From Azadirachta indica (taxonomy: Eukaryota; Streptophyta; Magnoliopsida; Sapindales; Meliaceae), in the NCBI GenBank assembly GCA_022749755.1, contig CM040445.1, positions 14,467,182-14,531,181 on the forward strand: a stretch of DNA of 64,000 nucleotides, read 5' to 3'. Below are positions 38,244-50,499 of this stretch, in pieces. Each line of letters opens with the position of its first letter. The stretch's first letter is position 1. The position numbers were made by a program, and so were the translations under genes. Below the pieces are notes generated by a model. It made no database searches. It saw only the letters and a program-made list of their open reading frames with translations, and was not told where the DNA came from.

Positions 38244-38597
38244 CTAAGGCTGAGGTTGCTCTTGAGCCTTATTAACATCGTTAGTTTTATCCTCTCCACA
38301 GGCCATCACCTTCGCTCCCGCCTCAACTTCGCCGGCCATGCAGCGGCGACACCGCCGCCTGAACCACCCCCAGCACCCTTTATACTTAATACTCTCCAGT
38401 GGAGTCTCTACAGCATGTCTGCGGCTGCATATGCTGCCCAACACGCACGATATAATTGCAAGAACTGTCAGTACAGAGATAACCGCAAAGAATGGCCCGA
38501 TAGACCCTGAAGAAGCATTTCTGGAAACAGCTTCCGGATTAGCTTCTGCTTCTCCCTGCTGTTGCTGTTGGGGTAACAATGAAGCTGCCGATGCCAT
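38244..38597 (-). CDS. Small single-pass membrane protein of unknown function (117 aa)
   Basis: An intronless frame starting MASAASLLPQQQQQ. It has a short polyglutamine run, a hydrophobic segment at about residues 32-55 (GPFFAVISVLTVLAIISCVL), then a basic cysteine-rich stretch (SICSRRH, then GCWGWFRRRCRRCM) and a polar tail. The pattern of N-terminal low-complexity sequence, one helix and a Cys/Arg-rich juxtamembrane segment ending in a W-containing CWGW motif matches uncharacterised plant transmembrane proteins. The frame is clearly more GC-rich than its flanks, which supports it as a real gene. The function is unknown. The basic segment after the helix predicts a cytosolic C-terminus. Confidence 0.75.
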   Translation of the reverse strand: MASAASLLPQQQQQGEAEANPEAVSRNASSGSIGPFFAVISVLTVLAIISCVLGSICSRRHAVETPLESIKYKGCWGWFRRRCRRCMAGEVEAGAKVMACGEDKTNDVNKAQEQPQP

Positions 38598-41090
38598 GAT
38601 ATGAAATGATATGATATGCTTGTGTATAGAAGCAGAAGCAGATAAACACGTATATATATAGAATTAGAAGCAGCGATCAGAATCACAGTATTATATATGG
38701 ATATCAAAAGTAGTTGGGAAGGGCTTTTAGCCGACCATTGAAAGTGCTTTGAGTGGAAGACAACATGGAAAGGGATTAAAAGCGATGAATTTTCTTCTTA
38801 TCTGTTTAATTTAACCCAAGAAAAGCACTTCTGCACGCTTGAATTGCATGGCTTCTCAACTTTCTGATCCGTAAAGAAAACTGAGATTCCAGGATTAAAG
38901 TGATTCCCCATGTGCCTCTTCCTTTTTTTTCCATGGAAAATTATTTCAAGCATTAACTTTAAAAAAATTAATATATTTCTCGTGCCTTCCTAACTAAGGT
39001 ATTATCTTTAATTTTAAACTTGTGATCAATATGGTGAAGAATTTTTAATTTTCATAATTAATGAATAGTATTAGTTTTAAGAATTTTGAGTTAATTAAGA
39101 TTAATTAAGATATAATTGTTTATGTTGTAAGAAAAAAGAATAAAATATGTGATGTAATTTTATTTGATGGGGTTTCATTAATTCTTTTAAAAGAAAATAA
39201 TTAATGTTTAATATTGAATTGCTATTTATTGTTGCATTAATTTAATTTTTAACGCATCAGTAGAATTAATTCCGTATAAAATTTGTGTTGCAGCTCTTGT
39301 TCCCATTTATCTCCTCATGACAACTTTATTAAAAGCGAAAAAGGAAAAAATTTACATGCTTGGAACTTAGGAGTATGCATATTGATGATTTAAGTATATG
39401 GAAATAGGAATTTCAATCCTAAAATAAAAAAATTAGAGGATTTTTTTTATATTACAAAATACATGTATTTTTAAAAATTTACCTCTGTAGAAAAAAATTT
39501 ATCCCGAAATTGAACCTATGCCCTCTTGAGTTTATTAAACTAGCAAAAAGTTATTTTCATTTAAAAATATAAAATAACAACAAAAAAGGTTATTTTTATT
39601 TAAATACAAGTTTTTAAAAGTTTATTATAAAAATAAGATATTACTTTTTACTATTTTCTATCATTTTTTAAAAAATACAACTTTGAATTTAATTACATTT
39701 TTAAAAAAAACCCTTGACTAATTTTAAAATAAAAATAATACGGAACATGTTTTTAACTTTTTTAATTTTCAAAATTTTTTTAAACACTTTTATCAAATAA
39801 TTTTTTTTTAATTTTTCTTTAGAACGTCATTGTTTTTAAAAATAATTTTCAAAACACCCTTTTAATTTTCAAAGAATATCATTGAACATAACCTTTGTTT
39901 TAAACCCAAGTTCTTTGCTTTCTGATGTATTAGTTGGATATGGGAAGATAACAATAAATTATGTTTTATCCAGTAGAATCTTAAAAACAATTTGACAATT
40001 AATAGTCATGATAATGCAAAAATTTGTAGCGAGGAGAATTTTAATTCTGTTTTGGATTTAATTTATAAAAAATACTTAATTTTCATATTTTACTCTATAA
40101 ATAAAAAATATAATGTTTTAGTATTTAAAAAATATTATTAAACTTAACTATTATTTATTTCACTTTCCAATTAATTATCTAAGTTTTCCGTTTCAAGTAA
40201 ATCTCAACGTGCCATTAATTAATTAATTAATTAATTAATGAAATGATGTAATAAATATTTTTGTTAAAATAATATATTGTTCTATTATATTTTAAAAAAA
40301 AATTATCTTAAAAAATGTTATCAAACAAAATATTTTGATTTTTTAAAATATATATTATGAAGCATTGAAGTGATTAAAAAAAAAAAATATATAATTTTTT
40401 AACTCTAATATTATTTATAAATTTAAAATATGCAAAAAATGTTGATATATAAATTCTACGATACGAAATAAAGCTTGGAACTTCAAATCAGGACAATAAA
40501 AAAATCTTGCTGGTTGATTTGATTGAGGTGGTGAAACTGAAACCCAACATTTGTTGGGCTGGTCGCAGTTCAGGCAAACCGAACACGTGTACAACTTTTT
40601 GTCCATTACTCCTATCGCGTGTACTGTACGAGAAAACAACTAAATTATTATTATTATTATAATTTAAAATTAATTTTAAAAAACACAAAAAATATCTAAA
40701 CAAAACAAAACAAAACAAAAGTTGGAAGGGACGGGACATGCATCAGTATGCAGAAATTATCACTACACCTCATATGTACATATATATGTATATGGACCAC
40801 ACTCAATGAATCTTGTATTGCCACGTGACCACTATTTACGTCACATGTCTATCACTGATTGGTCAAAATTTGGCCAACCAATTAAATTAATTATTAAATA
40901 AATAGCTAGTTTTATCCTAATAGTTTTTCAATCTTTTGAACCAGATTCGTTTGATCTACTTATCATAATTAGCCGGTAGACTTTAACTTTCTAACCTTTT
41001 TAATTATTTTAATTTTAGATTTGACGATAAACATGTTACAAAATTATAAAAAATTTCGTTAGATCAATTAAGGTGGCATTGAGCCACCCA
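38598..41090. other. AT-rich intergenic region with an ACGT-element cluster
   Basis: The first few hundred bases are the upstream region of the small membrane protein gene. Around 40580-40860 lie three ACGT-core motifs (acacgtgt, ccacgtgacc, acgtcaca) and CCAAT-like boxes (attggtca, accaatta). No neighbouring gene start was found to pair with them. Otherwise no features. Confidence 0.35.
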
Positions 41091-41092
41091 GA

Positions 41093-42036
41093 CTTAGGTA
41101 GTATTTATTTTTTAAACATAACTAAAATTTGAATTAAATTAAAATTTAAATATGAATTATATGTTTATTTCTTTACTTTAAATATCTATATGTAAATATT
41201 AAGTTGTTTACTTTTTTAAAAATAAAAATTTACAACTAATATATCGACATATATGTCTTAAAAAAATTTTAAATTAATATGTTAAATTATTAATATATAT
41301 AAATATTAAATAATAAATTAAAAGTATTATGGATTAATAAAATATTTAAATATTCAAACGTTTATTTATTCAGATTTAAGTCAAATTTTTTAATTTAATT
41401 ATATTCAAATATTTTTAACAAATACTTAGACATAAATTAAAAAACAAATACCTTTTAAATATCTGAATAATTATATTTAAAATTTCAGGTAAAAAAACAA
41501 ATAGAGTTTTAGATAGTGTTTATTTTTTTGTTTGAAATATGAACATGATTGAAATTTAAATTTGATTAAAATCTTAATTTGCTTGATACATTTGCTTTTT
41601 TACCTTAAATGTTTAAACATAAATGTTAAACATTTTTTTTTTTTTTTAAAAAAAATAAAAAATTTGAAACTGATACATTGACATATATATCTTAGAAAAT
41701 CTTAAATTAATATATTAAATTTGTTGATATATATATATAATACATATTAAATAATAAATTAAAGATATTATTGATAAATAAAATATTTAAATTATTCAAA
41801 TATTTACTAATTCAAATTTAAGCCAAAAATTTTTAATTTAAATTAAAAACAAACGACTTTATATACATTTGAATAATTATATTATATTTCAGCAAAACAA
41901 AAATTCTTAAAGGTTTTTTTTTTAATTGAAATCTGAATATAATTATTCAGATATTTAAAAGTCGTTTGTTTTTAATTTATATCTGAATATTTATTAAAAC
42001 ATTTGAATATAATTAAATTAAAAATTTTGACTTAAG
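41093..42036. repeat. Cluster of related fold-back repeat units
   Basis: The terminal-like sequence '(g/a)tagt(a/g)tttattttttt' recurs at about 41099 and 41522, and the word 'aaacaaacgactt' occurs in both orientations near 41840 and 41965. The arms at about 41830-41890 and 41935-41990 form a palindrome (caaacgactttatata against tttaaaagtcgtttg). This is nested or rearranged non-coding repeat DNA. Confidence 0.55.
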
Positions 42037-43325
42037 ATAGCATTTTTTTTTTTCTGAACTTTCAATATAAATGAAATATGAATTTAACTGAAAATAAATT
42101 TGAATGATATGTTTATTCTTTAGTTTAAAAAATCTGAAAATTAAGTATTAAGTTGTTTATTTTAACAAAATAAAAAGTTTAAAAATTGATATTTTGACAG
42201 ATATACTCTTTTAAATAATATACTTAAATAATTTTGATTATGTAAGTACAATAATAAATAAAAAATTAATAAATTATATTAGTATGTATATTATTTTTTT
42301 TTTTTGCTTGATATCTGTTTTTTTTTTTTCAAAAAAAATTTCTAACTAATGATGTAAAGATGAATAAAAATTAAAAATAATAAATAAATTATATTATAAT
42401 ATAGTTATGATTATGTAAATATACAAATTTATTGTAATAATTAAAATAAAAAATAAGTAGAATTAAGAAGACAAGTAAAAGGGATCTACAGTAAATAGAG
42501 ATACGTTAAAAATAGTTAATTAGGGTTTTAATTTTGTTAATAAATATTTAATAAAACAAGAATATTTTTGAAAAATAAAAATATTAAATTATTTAGACAT
42601 TTGTTCATTCAGATTTAAATCAAAATTTTTAACTTAATTATATTAGATATTTTTATCAAATATTCAGATATAAATTAAAAAACAAACGACTTTTAAATAT
42701 CTGAATAATTATATTGAAACTTTAATTAAAAAAACAAACAACTCAGAAATCTAAATGAGCAAATTTCTGAATAATTTAATATTTTTATTTTTAAAAAATA
42801 TCCCTATTTTATTAATTTATTTACTAACAAAATTAAAATCCTAATCAAGTGTTTTTTATGTATATTTTCTCTATTGTTAGTTCTTTTTTTACTTGTCTTC
42901 TCAATCCTACTTATTTTATACTTTAATTATTACAATAAGTTTGTAGATTTATTTAAGTACAATTATATTATAATATAATTTATTATTTTATTGATTTTTA
43001 TATCATTGATTAAAAATTACTTTTTTTTTAAAAAAAATATATCAAACAAATAAATAATGTACATACTAATATAATTTATTAATTTTTTTTTAACTATTAT
43101 TATGTTAATATAATCAAAATTATTATAAATATAAGTATATTATTTAAAAGGGTATAGATGTCAAAATATCAATTTTCACACTTTTTATTTTATCAAAATA
43201 AACAACTTAATAATTATTTTAGATATTTTAAAATAAAAAATAAATATATCATTCAATTCATATTTAAGTTAAATTTAAATTTTAATCATATTTAGAGTTC
43301 AGAGAAAAAAATAAACGCTATCTTA
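42037..43325. mobile_element. About 1.3-kb fold-back element with long terminal inverted repeats
   Basis: The left end (aagatagca, poly-T, ctgaact) is matched by the reverse complement of the right end (aagatagcgtttattttttt ... ctgaact). The arms stay alignable for about 550 bases: 'aagttgtttattttaac' against its partner at 43197; 'attgatattttgaca' at 42187 against the complement at 43160; 'agaagacaagtaaaa' at 42466 against 'ttttacttgtcttct' at 42887. The interior, near 42600-42780, contains a further copy of the 'caaacgactttt' unit. No coding capacity. Superfamily uncertain; no clear target duplication. Confidence 0.75.
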
Positions 43326-43900
43326 GTTTGGTTAGGATGCACACCCTCCTGAGGTATATTGTGTGTTTGAATCTTATTAATTGTAGGGCTCTTCCCATTG
43401 AGTATATATTAATAATCTTTTTGTAGGAAATTAATTTTTTAAATAAAAATGAGTTTGTATAAATTATAAATTTTTGACTTAATATCAATAAATTGTAATT
43501 TTTTAAGTCCAAAAATTGAGACAAGAAGGTGAATATAATCAAACTAAATGGTTATTATAATTGTTTGATCTAATAAATAATTTTATAATAATTTTGAGAT
43601 AATTAGTTTAGTTTTTTATATTTTATTATCTTATGTAAATGAAAAATGTTTTTGATAAATATAAAAGAGGTTTACGATAAATTTTAAAATTTTAATATAA
43701 TTTTACTAAAGAATGTGTATGGATAAGAAATTTTGAAGTTTGAGTTTATTTACAAGTTAGGGGACTTAGATGAAAGTTACCCAAAAGAAAGAAAATGACG
43801 GTATTAAATAAATAGGTATGCAGATTTGAGTAGGGCTAAAAGAGTAAAATCAAAGGACACGTGATTATCCCCATAGTAAATACGCTTAAAAAGTACTCTT
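43326..43900. other. AT-rich spacer, possible promoter at its right end
   Basis: No gene. A G-box (gacacgtgatt, near 43857) lies about 130 bases upstream of a CT-rich leader-like stretch (ctgtctctccctctttagcc), suggesting a promoter for a transcript starting near 43920. Confidence 0.35.
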
Positions 43901-43919
43901 AAAAAGTCACAGTCTGTCT

Positions 43920-46560
43920 CTCCCTCTTTAGCCTCTCTCACTACAAGCCAAACAAAAGCAAGGAAGAAAGCAAGAAAGAATCAGACGTACGACAATGGTG
44001 ACTCTTCCGAATCCTGGTTCAAATCCATTCTTCTGTCGTAATAAATATCCGTCTATCTGTATGTATATAACATATACATACATTCATACTTTTACATACA
44101 TATTTTGCATGTAATATTATTATGCAGTAAGTATAATTTGTTAGCGTTTGGTTTGTTAGATCTGTGTTGTATGAAATGTTTACGCCGATCTGTGTGGTGT
44201 AGAGTTGAAGATTTTGCTGCTAGAAGAATCGTAGATCTTGATTAACTTGTTTTTTGTTTTTGGTTTTTTCTATTTGAAAAAGTAAAACGAGAAGGGTGAA
44301 GTCACTGGAGGCAGCGGTTCATCGATCTCTTCCTGGCAATTTTGTTGTGAAAATAACACAAATACACGAATCGATCGATAAACCTCTGCATCCAGCGCTT
44401 ACTCTCCCTTTCTTCTCAAATATTTCGCCTCTTTTGCTTATTTTCTTTTATTTTTTATTTTTTATGTTGTGTTTGTGTGCTAAGAAATATTAGATTTGAA
44501 GTTTCTGTAATTAAGAGGAGAAATATTTCTTTGTTGTTATTTTTATCTCTTTTAGATTAATTAATGAGCTCATGGTATTAGTTTCAGGTTTTCTTGTTGT
44601 TGACAGAGTAATTATGCATGGTAAATTACTAGAACTTTAAGCTAGTCCTCATACAGTATAGCTAATTTTTAAAATTTAAAATTTAAAATTAAAAATTTTA
44701 ATTTTAATTTCTGATTTTAAGTGCCTGTACTGATAACAGATATTGATTTCTTTAGCCTGAGCCAGATTTGTAGTATGATATTGCTTTCTTGGAGATTTAA
44801 TGAAAATTTGTGTTAATATTCCATAAATGGATTCTCTTCGTGTGTATGCTTTGGAGAAATATAGCTATTTTCTCTTGGTTTTTGTGTTTTATTTTATGTC
44901 TTTTCTGTCAATGATTATGTTTCCATCATGCTGCAATCTGGACAAGACTGAGTATTATAATATGAATGCAAATATGTTGCTTAGTTTGTGGATCAGTGTT
45001 TTGTTTATGTTTTATTTTTGTTTTTTTCCACTTTCTTTGTGCTGTACAAGTCACTCAGTGATGCTGCTAGTGGCGTCAAAGAAGTCTTTCAGTTGTTATA
45101 TGTTTGTAAAGCCCCTTGGATACAATCAAGAGGCAAGTATTCAAATCCCCTTGTTGCCACCTACCTGAGATATTATTTATATCCCACCACTATTTTCGAA
45201 CTACCAAGGTTATAGAGATGAACATAGAGCACTAGAAAAATGCTTGTAGGAACCCAGATATTTCGAGTTTTGAATAATTTGCTTTAAGAAACAGCTAAAG
45301 TTTAAAAAGCTTCAAACTTTCACTGTGCTATCGTATCTTGAGCTTTGACTCATCTTCTGGTTCTTGTTTGTGCTCTCAGAAGTTGTTTGGATAATTCAGT
45401 TTTTAAAGCCTTGTGGTATTGTATTATGAGCCTAAGCCCTAAACATCAGCATTTTTTTCCCCCCCTTTTTTAAGCTCTAAATTGGTCTTGCTTCATATGA
45501 TTATCTGTGAACATTTTCCGGCCAGAGCTCTTTATCTAAGCTTGTATTTGGTGCTGCTACTTTCTTATTTGAATTGAAATTATGTGGAGCGAGTAAAGGA
45601 ATTGGTATTGCTTTTCATAGGTTGTATTTAAGAGGGTGTTAAGAGAAGTGCTTTTGAATATTTGTACATTTTTTGTTTGAATGTAAGAACCTGAAATTGC
45701 TTTCTGAAAAGCATTCAAAGTGCTTAAATATTTGACAGCACTTTGTTAGTTGTATTTATGCTTTTTGTCAACAAAACATCAAATCTAATTATAAACTGTA
45801 TTGATATGAATGGCCTGCTGTGTTGGGGTTCCTGTAACCCTTTAACTTCGGTTTCAGAGTTAAATACTGAACAGCAGTTGACTTTACAATCATAAATACT
45901 TAAAAACAGAATAACAAAATTTTCCTGCAGTATATCCATTTTTAGTCTCAGAAATTAGTTTTTCTGGTGGAACTTTACATGGTAGGCATGGGAATTAATT
46001 CTCTACGTCATTTTCTTGAGCACGTAGTCAAAGGTAAGTTCCTTGTTACTTTCCCTGGTAAGGAAAAAAGGTGTTTTTGGAAAACAGTATTCAAGTGGGG
46101 ATACTTACTGTCGTCATTGCTTCATAGAAGTGACGGAAACAAGAAAAAGAAATAATACAGTTGTAGAACTATTTGTCAATGGAATCTGCAATGTTGATAA
46201 TATGTACAAATGGAATCTGGTATCAAATTCCCTTTTCAAAATTTAGTCCAAAATGAAATTCAAAATGGAGATAGATTCTTTTTTTTTTTTTTTAATTTTT
46301 AGCAAAAATGGTTCGTTGGTCGAGCTGGCAGAGGAAGCATTTATGATGTGGAAATTCTTGTTCTCAACACATAAGAATTGACTTCAAAAATAGAAAGATT
46401 CCTGGGAAACAAACATCAGCAATACGAGGATGTTCTCTGCTTTTTGTTATTGCTATCTTTATTATTATTTTTTTTCAATTTTTTTAACTTTATTTTACTT
46501 ATCCGATTGTACTCTGTATTCCTTTTGTCTGCTTAATGAGAGCTCGTAATTTGGATTCTT
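43920..46560 (+). other. Putative transcription unit, small-peptide or non-coding RNA gene
   Basis: A 2.6-kb interval visibly less AT-rich than both flanks. It starts with a CT-rich, leader-like segment and an ATG at 43995 (MVTLPNPGSNPFFCRNKYPS) that meets a GTATGT donor at about 44060. It ends with a strong acceptor at 46301-46302 after a long pyrimidine run, followed by a T-rich tail. No long ORF or known domain is seen in either strand. It could be a long non-coding RNA, a small-peptide gene or a UTR of something unrecognised. Confidence 0.3.
45979..46346 (+). CDS. Candidate spliced short ORF (32 aa) of unknown function
   Basis: ATG at 45979 opens MVGMGINSLRHFLEHVVK to a GTAAGT donor at 46034. 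The intron 46034-46302 has a pyrimidine-rich end and AG, and the next exon continues in frame (AKMVRWSSWQRKHL) to TGA at 46344-46346. The joined product is a small basic peptide with a likely amphipathic helix. Support is only the open frame crossing canonical splice sites; the family is not recognised. The real start could lie further upstream, as the frame is open for about nine codons more. Confidence 0.3.
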
Positions 46561-49522
46561 TAGTTTCAGAATTTTTTTTTCTGAACTCATTTTTGAGTGT
46601 TTGTTAAAATACTTTCTGAGTTTTTAATATTAAAGAGATTGTGTATGTTTAATAATTTGTTATAATGTTACAACACGTTTGAATGTTATATTTAATTATT
46701 ACAGCACAATTTAGAACTTTATATCTTGTAGCACACTCTCGATTGGAAGAATTCTGATTCTATGTGTCTGGGGAGAATAGGATCCGTTTCCTGAATTTTA
46801 ATCATATAATATTATGGGATTTATTTTTCCTTTGGTTAATGGAAGACGATAATATTTTTTTTCTCTGCTCAATCATGTGACGTCATTGTCACTAAAAAAT
46901 TTATTTTATTAATTATGTTGTGCGATTGTAATGATGAGTGTAAAATTCTGTTGTTGTCCCTTCTGTGAATTTACAAATATATCATCAGATCATATTTCAA
47001 CTTGTCAAATTCGGCAAATATTTGTTTAATGTACTAGTAATTTTGGAGATAATATAATTAATTATGATGACGACGACGAAGACAAAAACTATGGAATGGA
47101 ATGATTAAGGCAATGGTGGTGGCGTTGCCAATGATGATTATTATTATGACTGAACTGTAGAGATTAACAAAATCCCAATTATGTGTTGAGTGAAATTCTA
47201 GGTCTGATGTTGTTTTCAAGGACCATTTTTTATTAAAAAGGTTTTCATGGACCATTAAAAAGTACAACGATATTTAATTAAAATAAATCTGATTGGTTTT
47301 GTATTCCTAAATATATTTTGTGGGAAGTGTGAGATTCCGACTTTTTATATTATACAATTTAAATATTATATTAATTAAAATAAAAAATATATTTAGGGTG
47401 ATAATTTTTTACAAATCTATTAATCTGATACAAAATTAGTAAGTTGGGGTTCACAATGATAGATTAATATATAGATATAATAATAATAATATCCATTAAT
47501 CTGATACGAAAATAGTACATTGGGGTTCACAATGATAGATTAATATATAAATTATAATGATAAAACACAATTAACAATAAATTGAGTTTAAATTTAAAGA
47601 TTTTTATATATAAATTTGTTTATGATGTAATTAAATATTTGAATAATTATTATGTTTTACTTCATTTATAAATTTAAAAATATTTAATTTTATATTTTTA
47701 ATATTTAAAAAAATATTTAATACTATTTAAAATAAAATTTATTAATATTAAATAAATAATATTACAAATATTTTTAAATATATATTAAAATATATTAAAT
47801 AGGTGATACGATTATTAAATGAAATCGGATTGGAGTTTTAATTTTTCATACGATTATTAAAATCTAAAACATGTTGCTTTTTTTTTTTGAAACATAATAA
47901 TGTAAATTGTAACCCTTAGTGATAATTATTCACTATCTTTTTTCAAGATTATTGGTAGAATTTGTTTCTTTCTTTCAAATAACTTTAGTATTTTAAGAAT
48001 AGTGGAATACAATTTTAATGAGTTGCTTTTACATTTGTGGTTAGTAGGGAAGCGTTTGAAATTAACAAAATTTTCAAAAAAATCTTAAATATTTCGAACT
48101 TTCTAGTTTTGGAATATAATATTTATATAATTAATATGAATATGATCAAACTTTATTCTATAGCATTTATATGAGATATATTTCTCTTTTTTATTCTTAA
48201 ACAAATCTCGGAAAGGGCTTAATTGATTTATAATTTATGTTTCATCTTTCGTTTTCTTTTTGTTTGTTCTGAGAAATATATTGATCAATTTTGATTCGAT
48301 AGAGACTTTCAAGAAAAATAAGTTAGGAGACTCTTTAATATAAATTTAAGTGTTTAAATATATTTGATTAATTATAATTGAAGGTACAGTTTTTATTTTC
48401 TATTTTTACGAGTCGAAGTTTACATCATAATTTTAAAAGCCTTGTTTACTTCAAAAGTCTACTCACATATTTCGAGAGATCTAACTCCAGTAGAGGAAAA
48501 AAAAAAATCTTTCGAAATGTATTTAGAAGAAATTTAAACTCGGGCTTTCCATCGGGAGGAATTGAGTTATTTCACTTAGGCCAAAGCTTTGGTCATGGGC
48601 TCTCATTACTTATAAAATTATCGTTTTTCAATATTCCATGAATCAACGTTTTTTAATGTGCTAAAAATTATCTTGTAAAATAAACAAGAATTGAATTTAT
48701 TATTTTATTCCTAGCATTCTTAGACTAAACAAAGTATTTCAAATATCTGTAAAGTTATTCCTGTAAAAGAAAGTACAGCCTTAATTTTTTTTTTTTTAAA
48801 TAGTTATAACATTTTTGCAGAGGGAAAAAAATTAAAAAAAAATTAAGATTTTCTTTTTGTTTTAAAGTTTATTTTTTTTTATCTTAATGGCAATTTTAAT
48901 TTATATTTTACTTAATGAAAAGATGTTAACCATTCCTATACTTTCAAAAGCTCAGCTCTTAAAAATTCTTTAAAATACAAACAATTTTTTTTTTAAATAT
49001 AAAAAAAATCTTAATTAAAGTACAATAAAGAATTTAGTAATTAATCATGGAATTAAACTTCATTTTATAAATTGGATTATAACTTCAAAAGTTAATCTAT
49101 TTTACCTTAAGTTTTTATATGAAATGCTAGATAGTTACATATGATGCTGTTAATTCTCACATTATCTCCTAATTTAATTGTATTGTTTATTTTAATAATA
49201 ATAATAACAATTAATTGATTTCCAAATAATCTATCAGAGCTTTCTTTGAAAATTATTTGCAAATAAATAAATAAATAATTAAAAATTTAGGAAGAAGGCC
49301 TTGGAATAAAAACTGAAAGAGAGTTTGATTTGAAGAATAATTAATTTAAATCTAAATTGGTACGGTAATTAACATTTGAATTAATTGTTAATACCTCTAG
49401 TAAATTTTACATTTTAATTAATTTGAAAGTACTGTGAAAATCATATATATTACAACCAGCAATTAATTAAAGAGAAAATTGATTTACAATTGATACAGTC
49501 TCACATGAACCTTATTTAATAA
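46560..49522. other. AT-rich intergenic DNA
   Basis: No supported gene. It includes a TGACGTCA palindrome at about 46877 and a short direct repeat listed separately. Open frames are low-complexity or short. Confidence 0.4.
47416..47550. repeat. Direct repeat, two copies, 76-bp period
   Basis: Two copies of a 57-base unit (attaatctgatac ... ggggttcacaatgatagatt) start at 47416 and 47492. They differ at a few positions and are separated by a TAA-rich linker. Confidence 0.85.
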
Positions 49523-50221
49523 CTAATTAATGTTTCTGTCCTCTCCTCCTTCGCTAAAAGAAGGAGCAACAATCACAGAAGAATACACCTTGGAGCTTCC
49601 AAATGAAAACCCGTAACCGTGAATATCATCTGATGATGATGATGATGATGAAGATGAAGATGAAGATGAAGACGACCAACAAAATATAGTTTCTTCAACG
49701 AGCGGATCAAAAGTGATCGATTCACTCTCTCTGCAACCCTTATTTTGATTCAGCAGGGAAGGAATTTTCAAAGAGTTTACAGATGTCGATGAAGCGCTTG
49801 CATGGCGGCTCTTCATGATTGCATGCTGAAGAACTTGATAAAGCCTTGGATTCTTTCTGAGTAAGCTGAAATTTTCTTCGGGAAAATTCTGGATTCCCTG
49901 GTATCTGAAGTTGGTCCTTGCATTTCTTCCTCGCAGAAGCCTGGCGGCGCTGTCGTAAGCCAAAGCAGCGTCTTCAGGTTTATCGAAAGTTCCAAGCCAT
50001 AACCTCAGCTTCTGTGAAGAGTCTTTGATTTCAGCAACCCATCTACCCGACGGCCTTTGTCTTACTCCAAGAAACCTTCTGATCTTCGAGCTTCTTTTCC
50101 CTCCATTGATTTCATGCAAGTGATGATGATCGGTTTGAGAAGCAACCTCTAGGGTTTGATTCTTGCTAGGGTTTTGAGACTGCAGAGGTGGGATTTGAGG
50201 GCTCTCTGCGTTGTAATCCAT
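49523..50221 (-). CDS. AP2/ERF transcription factor (232 aa)
   Basis: An intronless single-AP2 protein that would bind GCC-box-like DNA in the nucleus. The ATG at 50221 (MDYNAESPQ) is preferred; the frame extends seven codons further upstream but only to a TTG. The AP2 domain spans residues 49-106 ([20 protein letters not shown], then [20 protein letters not shown] and TNF), with the conserved [19 protein letters not shown] and AAxAYD elements. [10 protein letters not shown], where many ERFs have RRPWGR, points to the ERN/RAP2.11-like part of the family; I cannot assign an orthologue. A run of 15 serines lies in the C-terminal third. The tail ends with an acidic/serine region that may act in activation. 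Confidence 0.9.
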   Translation of the reverse strand: MDYNAESPQIPPLQSQNPSKNQTLEVASQTDHHHLHEINGGKRSSKIRRFLGVRQRPSGRWVAEIKDSSQKLRLWLGTFDKPEDAALAYDSAARLLRGRNARTNFRYQGIQNFPEENFSLLRKNPRLYQVLQHAIMKSRHASASSTSVNSLKIPSLLNQNKGCRESESITFDPLVEETIFCWSSSSSSSSSSSSSSSDDIHGYGFSFGSSKVYSSVIVAPSFSEGGEDRNIN

Positions 50222-50499
50222 GATAAAGTTGTGTAGAATCAATGAGAATTAATGGATATAAATTAACAACGGTGAAGGCGATAATGGCATGTTGATTGTC
50301 TTATTAGTTGATTTAAAATATATGTAAAATTAATAAGATAGAAAAAGAGAATACAACAGATCCGATCCTATCATAGATGCAAAATATATATAAAATCGGA
50401 ATTATTATTTAGCATATATAATCAACTTTGATGTGCTATATGATGAGCTAATACAACCATTAACTTTTTGTACAAATATTACAAGCGAATAATAATTAC

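Noticed and set aside
38178..38604. Plus-strand frames opposite the small membrane protein gene
   Set aside because: Antisense shadows; the minus-strand frame has the membrane helix and coherent composition.
40415..40739. Cysteine-containing open frames, minus strand
   Set aside because: The spacing of cysteines fits no zinc-binding motif that I know, and the frame runs into AT-rich sequence on both sides.
43318..43420. tRNA-like words (gtttgaatc) near the end of the fold-back element
   Set aside because: No matching acceptor stem, D-arm or anticodon arm could be assembled.
44827..45168. Open frame of 113 codons, plus strand
   Set aside because: T-rich translation giving Phe/Leu/Val runs; no domain and no compositional support beyond that of an intron.
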